Shown piece after piece: positions 35,866-61,021 of a stretch of 64,000 nucleotides of DNA. Position 1 is the first letter of the stretch; each line of letters opens with the position of its first letter. The stretch is from Pseudorasbora parva (lineage: Eukaryota > Chordata > Actinopteri > Cypriniformes > Gobionidae). The notes below the pieces were generated by a model. It made no database searches and had not been told where the DNA came from. It saw nothing but the letters and a program-made list of their open reading frames with translations. Both the position numbers and the translations under genes were made by a program. The stretch spans positions 23,683,973 to 23,747,972 of the forward strand of contig NC_090185.1 of assembly GCF_024679245.1 (NCBI RefSeq). Reading direction: 5' to 3'.

Positions 35866-38379
35866 TTTATTGGCTTTTAATATGAACATATAAAAAGACA
35901 CAAACAAAACAGTTACATCAAGAACTGCAAGCCACTGCCCATGCTGTCTTAAGCACTGTAACAAGAGGGGATGCCTCCATTCCCAAAAACAACATTTCAA
36001 CCTCACATGGCTACACAGAGGACGTCTTCACCTCTGAGCTGGAAATATATTTTGTTGTCAATCACCATCCATTTATCTCTTAATTATAAGCAAATGTACA
36101 TTTTATCCACATTTTTCTAATAGATTGATCTAGGTATCTAAAAATGGAATTCTATTCAATAGGTTCCTTACCTTAAAAGTGTGGTCAAATTTAGGGCAAC
36201 ATACTACATTAAGGTCTAATTATGTGAGACTGTCAACTGCAGCACTGACTATTCTTAAAAAAAAAAAAAAAAAAAAAAAATTCTAATGAAAAGGGGAAAA
36301 AAAGTTGGGTGCGTATCATGAAAAGATGATGGAAGACCATGCCTAGACGAACCTAACATTACAAGTGATTTGACCCTTCCTGGTGATATTCTTCTCTTGA
36401 GACATTCCCAAGCACAGATAGGATACAGTACTGAGTATTCAAGTCAGAATTCAGGATTAGTTGGAAACCAAAACCTTTAAAATTGCCACTAGTGAGCTAA
36501 GTGCAGTGATTTTTTCTGCAATCTTGGAGGACAAGAAAAGTCCTTTTGCCATTCATCAATATTCATAAATGCAATGAAATTTCCAGATCAGAGATCTGAC
36601 TGCTTTACATGACCTGAAGGTAATGCACGCAATGCTGGAACCTGGATCGAGAGTCCAGTTTGACTGAGAGGAAAATGTAAAGACAAGTAGAACTAACACG
36701 TCATCCCTGAGTCCTCCTCAACAGATCAGCCGCCTGGATGTGCCATTTGTGTTTGGTCGATTAGCGCAAGTTTGATTTCTTTCGAGGTTTAGGTCAAGTC
36801 TGTATAGTCCAGACTAAGCGCCCCTATGTTCGCAAATGGCTGAAATTGCACATACACCAGCAGGCCGTGAGAGGACACAGCATTATCTACCATCACAAAG
36901 CATCATGCTGGAAACTCATGAAATTGCTGCGAAATGCCTCAAATGCACAAAAAAAAAGCAAACGCAATTCAAATAAGAGGCAAAAACTGTTAAATCAATA
37001 AATACTCATTCTGACAACAAATTAAGGAACACATTTAAGAACCGCGCCTGTCACCAAGTCCACAGAACGTCACGCAAATGTTAACACCTCCTCAGCCGGT
37101 TGAAATGAACACAAACAACCTCCATACAATGGGTTCAAACAAATCAGCCATGTCTACAATGAAGAGGGAAAAAAAAACCTGTAAAGGGGAGTGAAATTTA
37201 AGATATTATGCCAATAACATCACCTCCCCTGCTAGACTAACCTAGTATTTACTACAGTCATGTCTAGAAGAAAAAGAGATCAACTCATTGTCCTCTCCTG
37301 AACCTGATTTATCATTCTGCCCTTCCGGTGTAGAATTTCTCAAGTCGTGACTTTAGCAGCCTTGTACGGACCAAAACAACTGAAAGAAAGCATTAAAATG
37401 ACATTGAGACCTGCAATTTTCTATTAAATGATCAGAAAGAATACATTGCCATTATTACATTGGATATTATACAATATTTACTTGCTGACTAGCATCTCAA
37501 AAGGATCACTGATGTCAAAGCATCATTCCCTTTGAATGAAGTGTCGATTTGCGCACCACATTCAGTTAGTTCATGCCAGTTGACTGACAGACTTGACCAG
37601 AAACTCGTTGCTAGAGTCAGAATCATTTTAATATGATGCCTAAATGGGCAACCACAAAATAATAAGTAATGCTTGATGCCTCTCCAGTGTTGCTGTACAA
37701 GGAAAACAAAAGGGATTGAAAAAACAAAACAAAAAAAATCATGTAAGGGATTCAACACCCTTTCAATAACCCTCTGGTCAAGCCCGCTGTTAGACTGAGG
37801 TAGGTTGTCAACTGTGGACAAATTAAAAACAAAATCGAGAGATGGATATTCTTCAGTAATGTCTCCAAATTGCATTGAAACGAACAGCTAATATAAACAT
37901 CTTATGTGGAGCACTAACAGAAAACGCCTCTGAATAGATTGTAAATGGTTGGATGATAATTACTTCTCGACCAAAAGAAATTAACTTTTTTTGAGATACA
38001 GGGCTTTTCTCGTAATAGGCCTAAAACTGGCAAGATCTTAAATTCCCAGGATGGTTAAACCTGTCAGAACACAAAGTGGAGAGGAAATTGAGGAGAATAG
38101 AGCAGAATTGAAGGTGGTGTTACTCTTCCATGGTCTTTAAAGGGAGAATACAGTTTTAAGATGCAGTGAATGGCTGGGAATGGCTTTTACGGAGCATCTA
38201 CGAGTTTGTCAACGCGATACCCGACTGCTCCAGAAGTCAGCAGCGCATGAGTTTGTGTGTCTGTGTGCGTGCATGAGTGTGTATGCATTCGGGAGAGGAT
38301 ACAGGGACATGTTTCTTGAATTTCCAAGGCTTAGATCCCATCTACACCCCCCCCAACAAGTCTAAGTGTCCTGCCAGTC
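35866..38379 (-). other. pias4 3' UTR
   Basis: This runs from the pias4 stop to a minus-strand AATAAA at 35871-35866. The block contains a 24-base A run near 36255 (T run in the transcript) and no homologous frames. The extent depends on which poly(A) signal is used. Confidence 0.45.
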
Positions 38380-52511
<14,132 letters not shown>

Positions 52512-52660
52512 CTTCGCACAGCAGCCCCGCGAGAGCCTGAAGCGAAAGGCGGCAGCTGACCAATGAGAAGCCGAGAAGGCGTTCGATGACCGCCGCCGGT
52601 GCCCAATCAGCGCGGCGGACTGTCCATAAGTAGGCGGGGTCGTTTGAGAAGAGGCGTGAC
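52512..52660 (-). promoter_or_regulatory. pias4 promoter with paired inverted CCAAT boxes
   Basis: Two CCAAT pentamers on the plus strand, at 52560-52564 and 52603-52607, read ATTGG in the gene's direction. They lie about 50 and 93 bases upstream of the ATG, in GC-rich sequence (GGCGGCCGAAC, CGCGGCGG). NF-Y binds such pairs about 30-45 bases apart in TATA-less promoters. No TATA box was seen. Confidence 0.5.
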
Positions 52661-52699
52661 GGTGAGCTTTAAAAGGGACAGTACAGTCAAAAAAGAAAA

Positions 52700-54400
52700 C
52701 TTGAAGCAAGGTCTACCATTTCTGATAGGCCTCTGGTGCTTGTAAACCTACCCACCGTCGCCTGAACTTCACAGTCTGATTTGCCCACTTTAATAGTCTG
52801 GCGTGAGAGCAAAAGCACATTGCATTTTGCATTCAGATGTGATGTGAGAGGTGGGTTTCCCGCGACAAGTGGAAGAGGAGCGCATGGCTGCATCCGATCC
52901 ATTCCGCATGGAAAAATCCATTTCATGAGTTGTAAAAAGCCGTGATATTGAGGACTGAATGCTTTGTGTAATTTCAGCCTTCAAATGACTACAAGCACAC
53001 TAAAACAATTCATAAATATATTCAAAAGCGCATCGCGTTTAAAATGTGTTGTAACATATAATACAACGAGAATACTTGGTCATTAAGGAAAATTGGGTAG
53101 ACTAGTCTGGAAAATCTACAAGACACTGAATCCACAATCCTCAGGGAACTCCATGCCATGTTTCTCTTTATTGTATGTGGTGGGGGAGGGGAAGCAGAGA
53201 ATGTTTGAGAACAATTTGCTGAGGTAAATATCATGCGTGATAAGCAGAACCAGAAAAAATACAGGTAGGCCTACATTGTTTATTACACACGTGAAAGAAA
53301 GAAAAAACCTAAATAACTTAATCAAATACACATATAGCCTACTTATGATTAGACCACGATTAGCTGGTCTCAAGTCATACAATAACCTCACATTATTTTG
53401 AAAAAAGAGAGTAAAGCTTAGCCTCATATATTTATATTCTGTGAAACACAAATAAAGTTGTTATAGGCAGAATTAAAGCCTCGTTAACCTTTCACTTTCA
53501 TTGTGCTGAAAACATACAATGCAAATCAATGGTGACTGAGTCTTTTTGTATAACGTTAAATATTTTTGTGTTTGGTTTGTTTAAACAACATAAAGGTGAT
53601 TTAAAAAGATGACAGAATTTGTATTATTGGTGAACTCTTTCTTTAAGAAAACCGCATGTTAATGCTCTTTCCTAGCACAGGATGGCGCTGCTGTTTAACA
53701 ATGATTTGCTGTTTTTAAAAAGTTGTCTCTTTAAATGTGGCTGCGTTTTAAGGAACTTATGTGAAATAAGATAAATAAATAAATCCAAAACAATAAGCAA
53801 AGAAAATTTACAGATTTACTAATTTAGGATGACAATCACAGTCATTCTGATTAACCACAAACCAGGAAAACAAATGAAATAAAATCCGGTTTGGCTCAAT
53901 TGAAGAACCAGTTGCAAAAGTCACCCCAGGGTTATTTAAGACATTGATCTGCAAAGCTGACAGTGATTGTATTCCACCTGTTCCCTCCCACAAAATCTAT
54001 GGTAACTCACTTCCCATGAGAATAACTTCAGAATGTTCTTTCTAGGGAATATTCAAGGATGAAGATATGTTAAAGATACAGGGTAATGTTTCTTTTAGTA
54101 TATTTTAGTTAAGCAGGTAGAAATCAGTAAAGATATTTTTTTTTTAATTCAGATTTATTTTTATATAATTACATAAAATATAATAATAACTTCTGTAAAA
54201 TGGTTGCATGTGAAGAAAAAAAGTAAAAGTATTTTATAGATCCTTGACATTGACATGAACAGAACTGTCTTTGTAGGTTTAAATTGTCATGTTAAAAGCT
54301 TAGAAAAGACCAATCATTTAGTGCGGCTCTTTGAATCTTTTCCTTTTATTTTCTTAAGCTGATATATGTGTATTAAATGAGATTGACATTACAGTACTGC
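52700..54400. other. Intergenic, no gene seen
   Basis: AT-rich sequence between the pias4 promoter and the Tc1 remnant. It contains no homologous frames and no clear inverted repeats. Confidence 0.5.
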
Positions 54401-54410
54401 ATATAGCAGA

Positions 54411-54952
54411 TACACTGATCAGACATAACATTATGATATACTAATATTGTATTGACCCTTTTGCTGCCAAAACAGCCCTGACCCTTTGAGGCATTGACTC
54501 CTCTAGACCCCTTATGGTGTGCTGTGGTATTTGGCACCATGATGTTAGCAGCAGATCCTTTAAGTCCTTTAAGTTGTGAGGTGGTGCCTCTATGGATCGG
54601 ACTTGTTTGTTCAGCACATCCCACAGAGGCTCGACTGGATTGAGATCTGGGGAATTTGGAGGCCAAGTCAACACCTCAACTCCTCAAACCTTTCCTGAAC
54701 CATTTTTGCTTTGTGGCAGGCCACTTTATCCTGCTGAAAGAGGCCACAGCCACCAGGGAATACGGTTTCCATGAAAGGGTTTACATGGTCTGCAACAACG
54801 CTTAGATAGGCGGTACATGTCAAGGTAAAATCTACATTGATGGCAGGACTCAAGGTTTCTCAGCAGAACATTGCCCAAAGCATCACTCTGCCTCCGCCGG
54901 CTTGCCTTCTTCCCATAGTGCATCCTGGTGCCATGTGTTCCCCAGGTAAGCG
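54411..54952 (-). mobile_element. 5'-truncated Tc1-like transposon
   Basis: The right terminus starts at a TA (TACACTGATCAGACATAAC). The minus-strand transposase C-terminal half is readable: HPGAMGTCFFRRSR-like segment, VDFTLTCTAYL, GLFQQDKVACHKAK, then PPNSPDLNPVEPLWDVL with the third catalytic acid, ending QRVRAVLAAKG. One or two frame breaks separate the pieces. The N-terminal half and the other terminus are missing; the match breaks off near 54950. Confidence 0.8.
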
Positions 54953-55039
54953 ACACACAAACCCACCGATTGGTATATATGGAAGTGTGTCTACATGTTT
55001 TTCTATCAGGGTGAGGACTTCAACCTGAATGAACACAGA

Positions 55040-55262
55040 CTCATGGGGACTTGTGTAAGTTGAAGTCCCCATGAGGAAACAAGCTTATAAATCATACAGA
55101 ATCAGTTTTTTGAAAATGTAAAAAAGGGAGAAAGATTTGTGTGATGGGTAGGTTAGGGTTAGTATAAGAGGGCACAGTTTTAGCAGTATAAAAACCATCA
55201 CGTCTATGGAGAGTCCCAACAAAGATAATAGACCAGACATGTGTGCGGTCGGGTTAATCCTA
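55040..55262. repeat. Interspersed repeat, GGGTAGG family, copy 2
   Basis: Shares GTCCCCATGAGGAAAC, CTTATAAATCATACAG, GTGATGGGTAGGTTAGGG and AGTATAAAAACCATCACG with the copy at 44.8 kb. Confidence 0.7.
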
Positions 55263-55309
55263 CATTATAGGGGCAAAAGGTCCCCAATGATGGCAATATC
55301 CAAAACTTT

Positions 55310-55475
55310 TGTCCTTGTGGGGTTTATTTTTGGTCCCCATGAGAAAAACAGCTTATAATTTACAGCAAGTGATGTTTTTCACACACAAAACAAAGAATGC
55401 AGAGAGTTTTCTGTGATAGGTAGGTTAGGGGTAGGGAAAGTCCCCATAAACCATGGAAACCCAACATGTGTGTGT
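55310..55475. repeat. Interspersed repeat, GGGTAGG family, copy 3
   Basis: Tandem to copy 2 in the same orientation: GGTCCCCATGAGAAAAAC, GTGATAGGTAGGTTAGGGG, then GTCCCCATAAACCATGG. It is shorter than the other copies. Confidence 0.65.
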
Positions 55476-55479
55476 TCTT

Positions 55480-56460
55480 ACAGTTATTTTAAGTCAAATA
55501 TGCACATGAGTCATAGTGATATGCTAGCCCTCATGTCCAAATGCTCCAACTCTCCTACCTTTTGAGTGAAGACATTGCGTCCCAGTAATATCATTGGCCA
55601 CTCTAGTGTCAGGTCAACAACACACAAACAACTACACTAACAGTGGCTTTAACAGGAACACAGTTTCACATGTAATCCAATCACTACCTTTATAAGACCT
55701 AATGAACTAATTGACAAAGTCTTTTAGGACACTCATTTGGATAATCTGAAACCAATACAACATGCTTGTTTGTTCACATAAGAACTCTTGTAAATGACTC
55801 CAGGCAAAATGACAACATGACTTTTTATTGGCCAAGTAAAAAAAAAAAATCTTGGTGCATATGTTGACAGTTTAACACTTAATAAATAAAACAAATACAA
55901 ATAAATGCAAGAGCAAAAGGGAAAAATAAAGTCAGTATTGTATTTATGTTATCTGAAACCAATAATGAGTTACTTCACAATCCCATCTCACTTCTGTGTG
56001 TTGATCTGTTATGCAATGTCCTGTGTGGACTGTGAGTCTTAAATCTCAAAATAATTTGTAAAATTAGCACCAGGGCCTACAGGAGCCACGCTCGGGTAAA
56101 TGACAAAAGCTGACTTAACCTGACATAATGCATTTTACTTTAAACATAAAACATAATGCCAGGTGACTAGTTTCCGATTCCGAGGCAGTGTCACGACAAA
56201 TCGGGTCCTCCCTTGAAATCAGGTGTTCCCAAACTGTTAGTTTGTATTAAGGTGAGTACATATAAGGTAAGTTTGATGAAATAGTTGGACATTTAAAATG
56301 TAATTTTACACATAATTACATTAAAGATGACTGAGAATATATGTAGGGTAAGTACAAAAGTGTTTAAAGCTATCAGGCTAAACGCTTCTGAATCTGTATG
56401 CTATGTTAGTATAAGTTAACTAATACAGACATAAAAACAGCATCTATAATAATATGATTT
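55480..56460. other. Intergenic, no gene seen
   Basis: AT-rich with short A runs. No recognisable element or coding frame. Confidence 0.5.
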
Positions 56461-56462
56461 TA

Positions 56463-58020
56463 TAGGATTTATAATCAAGTCAACTTTATTTATATAGCAC
56501 TTTTACAATGACGATTGTTTCAAAGCAGCTTCACAGTGTTAAACAGAAAAATATTGCAACAAAATTTGATTTGCCTGTACAGTTGTTCTGGAGAAAATGT
56601 TTATGTTATCAGCTCATTTCAATTTATCATATAGCGACAATGTGGGAAGATCAGTAATAAAGTTGATACAGTTTATTTAAACTGTAAAAAAAAAAAAAAA
56701 AAACATCAAACATTTGTAGTTGGCCAATTTGAATTTCAGTTAATTAAATTGCATCAATTCACAGAAATTAAATTTGGCCAACTGAAAAATTTAGATGTGA
56801 TCAGTCACTAGAAAATGTTCAATTGGGGCCTGAATTTTTTTTCACAGTGTAATACATTTTATTTGGATATTTAGTTGAAAACTTAAGTTGAATTTTAGTG
56901 TTCTCAACTGAGCAAGCCAAGACAAACACGACAGTGAACCAAAACTCCATCAGGGCATGATGGAGAATAATGAACCTTGGGAGAAACCAGACTCAGTCAA
57001 GGTGTCAGTTCTCCTCTGGCCTATTAACAAACAGTATGATTATTATTCTGGCAACCTTAGAGGTCAGAAATCATATTAGATCAGAATATTCTAAAGTTCG
57101 GGGGATCACGCAAGAGACAGGTTTATTGAGGATGATGTGTCGATTACACAAGAGTATGAATATTTGAAGGATTAGAGTCATCGCGTTGGTGACGGGTTCA
57201 TTTAGGATGTGTCGAGTAAACAATTATTGAATAGGAATATTCGAAAGATCGGAGTTGTCACGCTGGTGCGTGTCGGTGAGGCAAATTCAGAGGAGACACT
57301 AATTGAGACGGTCTCAGCAGACACTTCAGGGATGCGTTGGTCATGCAGCTCCACCATCCGATCCGGACACGGCCCGGATCCGGCCGAATGCAGTAAACCT
57401 CGTGATAAACAGAGAAACTAACATAAGTGTAGATGTCACTCTTTTTGATGTAACGAGTACATCAGGTGTAATGGGAAGTGTTCCCGGTTCCGGCTGACCT
57501 AGTTTATGCAGCCTAACAATCAGTCAATCGATTTGAATAATGTAAGTAAAGTAAAGTAAGTAAATGTTCTATGTGTATGCCATAGTAAAGAGATGTGTTT
57601 TTAGTCTAGGTTTAAACTAACAGAGTGTGTCTGATTCCCGAACAATGCTAGGAAGACTGTTCCAGAGTTTAGCTGTTAAAGGATCGACCACCTGCAGTTA
57701 ATTTTCATATTCTCGGTATTATCAACTGTCCAGAATTTTGAGACCGCAATAGACGTGATGGAGTATAATTGTTTAAGAGCTCAAGTACTGGGGAGCTAAA
57801 TCATTTAGTGCTTTGTAAGCAATAAGTAAGATTTTAAAATGTATGCAATGTTTAATAGGGAGCCAGTGCAGTGTTGACAGAACTGGTCTAATATGATCAT
57901 TCTTCCTGGTTCTAGTAAGAACCTGAGCTGCTGCATTTTGGACCAGTTGGAGTTTGTTTATTAAGCGAGCAGGGCAGCCACCCAGTAGAGCTTTACAAAA
58001 ATCTAGCCATGAACGCATGA
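56463..58020 (-). mobile_element. LINE remnant, 3' end of a reverse transcriptase, with flanking repeat
   Basis: The minus-strand frame at 58018-57773 reads LLGGCPARLINKLQLVQNAA, then VLTRTRKNDHIRPVLSTLHWLP and FKILLIAYKALNDLAPQYL. This is the typical C-terminal end of L2/Rex-type fish LINE reverse transcriptases. Downstream (lower coordinates) lie non-coding segments known from many cyprinid loci: GGAGAAACCAGACTCAG near 56980 and TTTATTTATATAGCACTTTT near 56485. The rest of the polymerase is absent. Whether the whole block is one insertion is uncertain. Confidence 0.6.
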
Positions 58021-58479
58021 ACTAACTGTTCAGCATTTTGCATTGAAAGCATGAGCTGTAATTTAGATATATTTTATATACTTTTAGTGCAGTAAAATAA
58101 AAGTTTCTGCCTAAAGCATAATGCATGTAAATGGGAAATTGTTTAATTGTATAAAATGCTCTCTAAAAAGAAGCTATAATGTTTGGAATTCAATTAAATG
58201 GTCTTACTGTAAGTATTAAACATCTAAACCCTTAAACTGCATAAATATTACTTCATTACATATATATTTTAAGATTGAACAAAACAACAACAACAACAAA
58301 ATCATAAATAAAGATACTATATACAATTTTTAACATTCATCTTGACATTAGTGCATGAAAGCTGATTTTACAGTAATCTAAAATACAGAATGCCTTTGTT
58401 TTGTTCCCAAAGAGTTGACCCAAACAGCACACCCAGAAATCATGCAGTATCACTACAGGCACCACCCGAGACCATTTGT

Positions 58480-58545
58480 GTTTATTAATCTGTGTAATCT
58501 CTTGTAATTACTAAGATTTGCTTGGGTTAATAAAAATAATCCCCC
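58480..58545 (+). promoter_or_regulatory. K50-homeodomain motif cluster upstream of foxq2
   Basis: TAATCT at 58486-58491 and 58495-58500, and TAATCC at 58537-58542, fit Otx/Crx (K50) binding sites. A TAATTA core lies between them at about 58505. The cluster is about 340 bases before the foxq2 ATG. Zebrafish foxq2 is reported to act in blue cones, where Otx/Crx factors are active. The link to this cluster is inferred. Confidence 0.4.
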
Positions 58546-58881
58546 TAAATTAGACCCCCTGCCTCTAACTCTCTTATACCCCACTTTGCTTCTAATTATG
58601 TAGTCAAATATGCGGAGCATTTAAATGAAGTGCCGTTAACTCTCTGGTCATTGTGAGAGAAGTCTGTCTAGAACGCGTTTACCTGTTTGCTCGATTTACG
58701 CATGCCTCAGAGACTGACGTCACATCTGTTACCGAATGTTTGTTTGTTAGACTAATCTTTAGCACTTCTTGAAAAGACAGAAGGCACAAGCAAACACAAA
58801 GGAAATCAAACCAGGACAAAATGTTCATATGATCCAAAAACTAAACTTAAGCGACAGATTTCAATATCCAACAATACAGAA

Positions 58882-60252
58882 ATGGAAGACAACACATGCC
58901 ACAGCAGTCGAGAACAACTAGGACTTCAGTTCACCATTGACTACCTATTGTACAATAAGGGACGCAACACTGAGAGTGCAGAACCAGAGGACAATGTCTC
59001 TCCATCTGACCGTCTTCAAACCACAGTCAACCAAACCGAACAAAAAGAACATGATAGTGAAAAATCAGAGGACCAGGAAAACAAAGGTAACGGATTTCAA
59101 GAGGAACATGAGAAGACGAATCTGAAGAGTGAAGGTACGGATGAGAAGCCAGCGCAGTCTTACATTGCCCTCATTTCCATGGCCATCCTGGATTCAGAAG
59201 AAAAGAAACTCCTTCTATGTGATATTTACCAATGGATCATGGATCGCTATCCTTACTTCAAAAGCAAGGTATTGTACATTCCTCAAAGAGTTTGTCTGCA
59301 CCTGATTAGACAGTTGTGCTAATGATTTTTCACAGATCTCCTGAAAAGTCAAAGATCCATAAGCTGTTCTTACATCTTATTAATACTTCTTAGAGATCTA
59401 CATCCTTGAGGCTATACTTGCAGTACTTCACATTTGTAATCATTACCAAAAAAATATTCTAATCAGTGCTAAGGACGTCTAAACTTATCTTGTTGATCGC
59501 AAACTGCAAACTGCACTTCTTCAAAAGACCTACCGCACAAAGAAAGAAAAGCAAACACAAACCAGAGCAAAATATTATTATCTGATCTAACTGATCTTAC
59601 TATGATCTAACAAAGTAATATTTGGATCTTTCTCTGTTAAACCAAAGGATTTTACTGTTCAATTTTGAATCCCATGATCTGACAAAGACTTGCATTCTGA
59701 TTTTTATTGGTAAAACGATTCCCAAGTGAATTTTCATAACAAATTTGGTCAAATTTCAGTGATGTAATTCTTAAAATATACTATTCTGTCGCAATTTCAT
59801 AATAATAATTTATACACTGACCATTTTGTTTATAGACTTTTTCTTAGATTCATTATTAGGGGTCAAAGTATTCACATTGTCTACTCTTAAAACAGGACAA
59901 GAACTGGAGAAACAGTGTCAGACACAATCTCTCTTTGAACGAGTGCTTCATCAAAGCTGGCCGCAGTGACAACGGCAAGGGCCATTTCTGGGCTATTCAT
60001 CCGGCCAACTTTCAAGACTTCTCTAATGGGGACTACCACCGGCGACGAGCCCGGAGAAGGATCCGCAGAGTAACGGGGCAACTTCCCCTCGGGCTGCCTG
60101 CGCATTACCAAACCCTTGGCCGCCTGAAACGGACACCATGTTGGTGTTGTCCACCAACCCATCCGTTAATGGTGAGCTTCTCACCCAGAGTCTACTGGAG
60201 CTGGGCTGCACTTCAGACACATTGCACACCATCCCTTCATGGATTGATATAA
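58882..60252 (+). CDS. foxq2: FoxQ2-type forkhead transcription factor
   Basis: Two exons, 58882-59268 and 59896-60252, join at a phase-0 GT/AG intron of 627 bp to give 247 residues. The start is the first ATG in the frame, after stops. Residues 17-23 (FTIDYLL) form an EH1-like Groucho-binding motif, as in FoxQ2 proteins. The forkhead domain spans about 89-187: [41 protein letters not shown] (recognition helix) and [10 protein letters not shown], closing with the basic wing [10 protein letters not shown]. These features point to FoxQ2 rather than FoxQ1, FoxL or FoxE. It should bind DNA in the nucleus as a developmental regulator. The C-terminal 50 residues in this frame are rich in W and C and look unnatural; the +2 frame is open to 60302 and may be the real end. 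AATAAA follows at 60363. Confidence 0.85.
59269..59895 (+). other. foxq2 intron
   Basis: Begins GTATTG after AAAAGCAAG and ends TTAAAACAG before GACAAGAACTGG. It interrupts the forkhead domain between helix 2 and the recognition helix. No repeats were seen. Confidence 0.85.
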
Positions 60253-60362
60253 CCGGATCTAACCTGAAAAGAATGTCTGCATGTAAAAGGGTTGGCAATT
60301 AAATTGTACATATTTTGTAAGCCATCTTGTACATGTGCACATTTATTTGTTAAATGAAAACA

Positions 60363-60368
60363 AATAAA
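60363..60368 (+). terminator. foxq2 poly(A) signal
   Basis: AATAAA about 110 bases after the foxq2 stop. Confidence 0.7.
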
Positions 60369-60656
60369 GTTAGATGAAAAGTGTTGCATTTCCTTATTCA
60401 TTGCGTCCTTTTAAAATATTTTTCCAGCATTTGTGGCATAATGTACAGTACCACAAAACATTATTTTGAAAGAAAGAAAAGAAAATGGAAGTGAATGGGG
60501 CCATGTGAATCTTATACTTTTATAAAAGCACTTAAATTAAAGCCTAAGGTTTATTTGAGTTGTAAAGCTGTTTAGAACATTTACAGTCATTTTAGGATTT
60601 ATGACATTGTGTAGTAAAAAATATAATTTCACACAGAAAAGGTTAATAGGTGATTT

Positions 60657-60960
60657 CAAGTCAAGTCTCCGTGGTTATAGCACAGATTGTCTCAAAGCAG
60701 CTTTACAGTGATAACAGGAAAATAATGCAACAAAGTTTGTTTTGGCTGTACAGCAGCTCTAGAAGAAAACAATGTCATTGTTCCAGCTTACGTCAGTTCA
60801 GTGTTGATTCATTTCCGTTGTAAAAATCATTAGTTATTAATTTGGTTTATTTATCTACAGCCACTCTGGATAAAACAGTGACATCATCGTCCAGCTCAGT
60901 TCAGTTGTCAATGCAGTCAGATCAATAATATTGTTGAATATTAAGTGTCAAACTAAAAAC
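60657..60960. repeat. Fragment of the 56.5-kb repeat family
   Basis: Shares the CAGATTGTCTCAAAGCAGCTT and AACAGGAAAATAATGCAACAAAG signatures with 56510-56570, in the same orientation. Confidence 0.6.
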
Positions 60961-61021
60961 ACGTTAACACTCATATTGTTTCCAGCTTGTAGCTAAATTA
61001 TTGAAACGGTGAGTATTTTAA

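Noticed and set aside
59887..60298. Minus-strand open frames opposite foxq2 exon 2
   Set aside because: Shadows of the forkhead exon. The plus strand encodes an unmistakable forkhead recognition helix.
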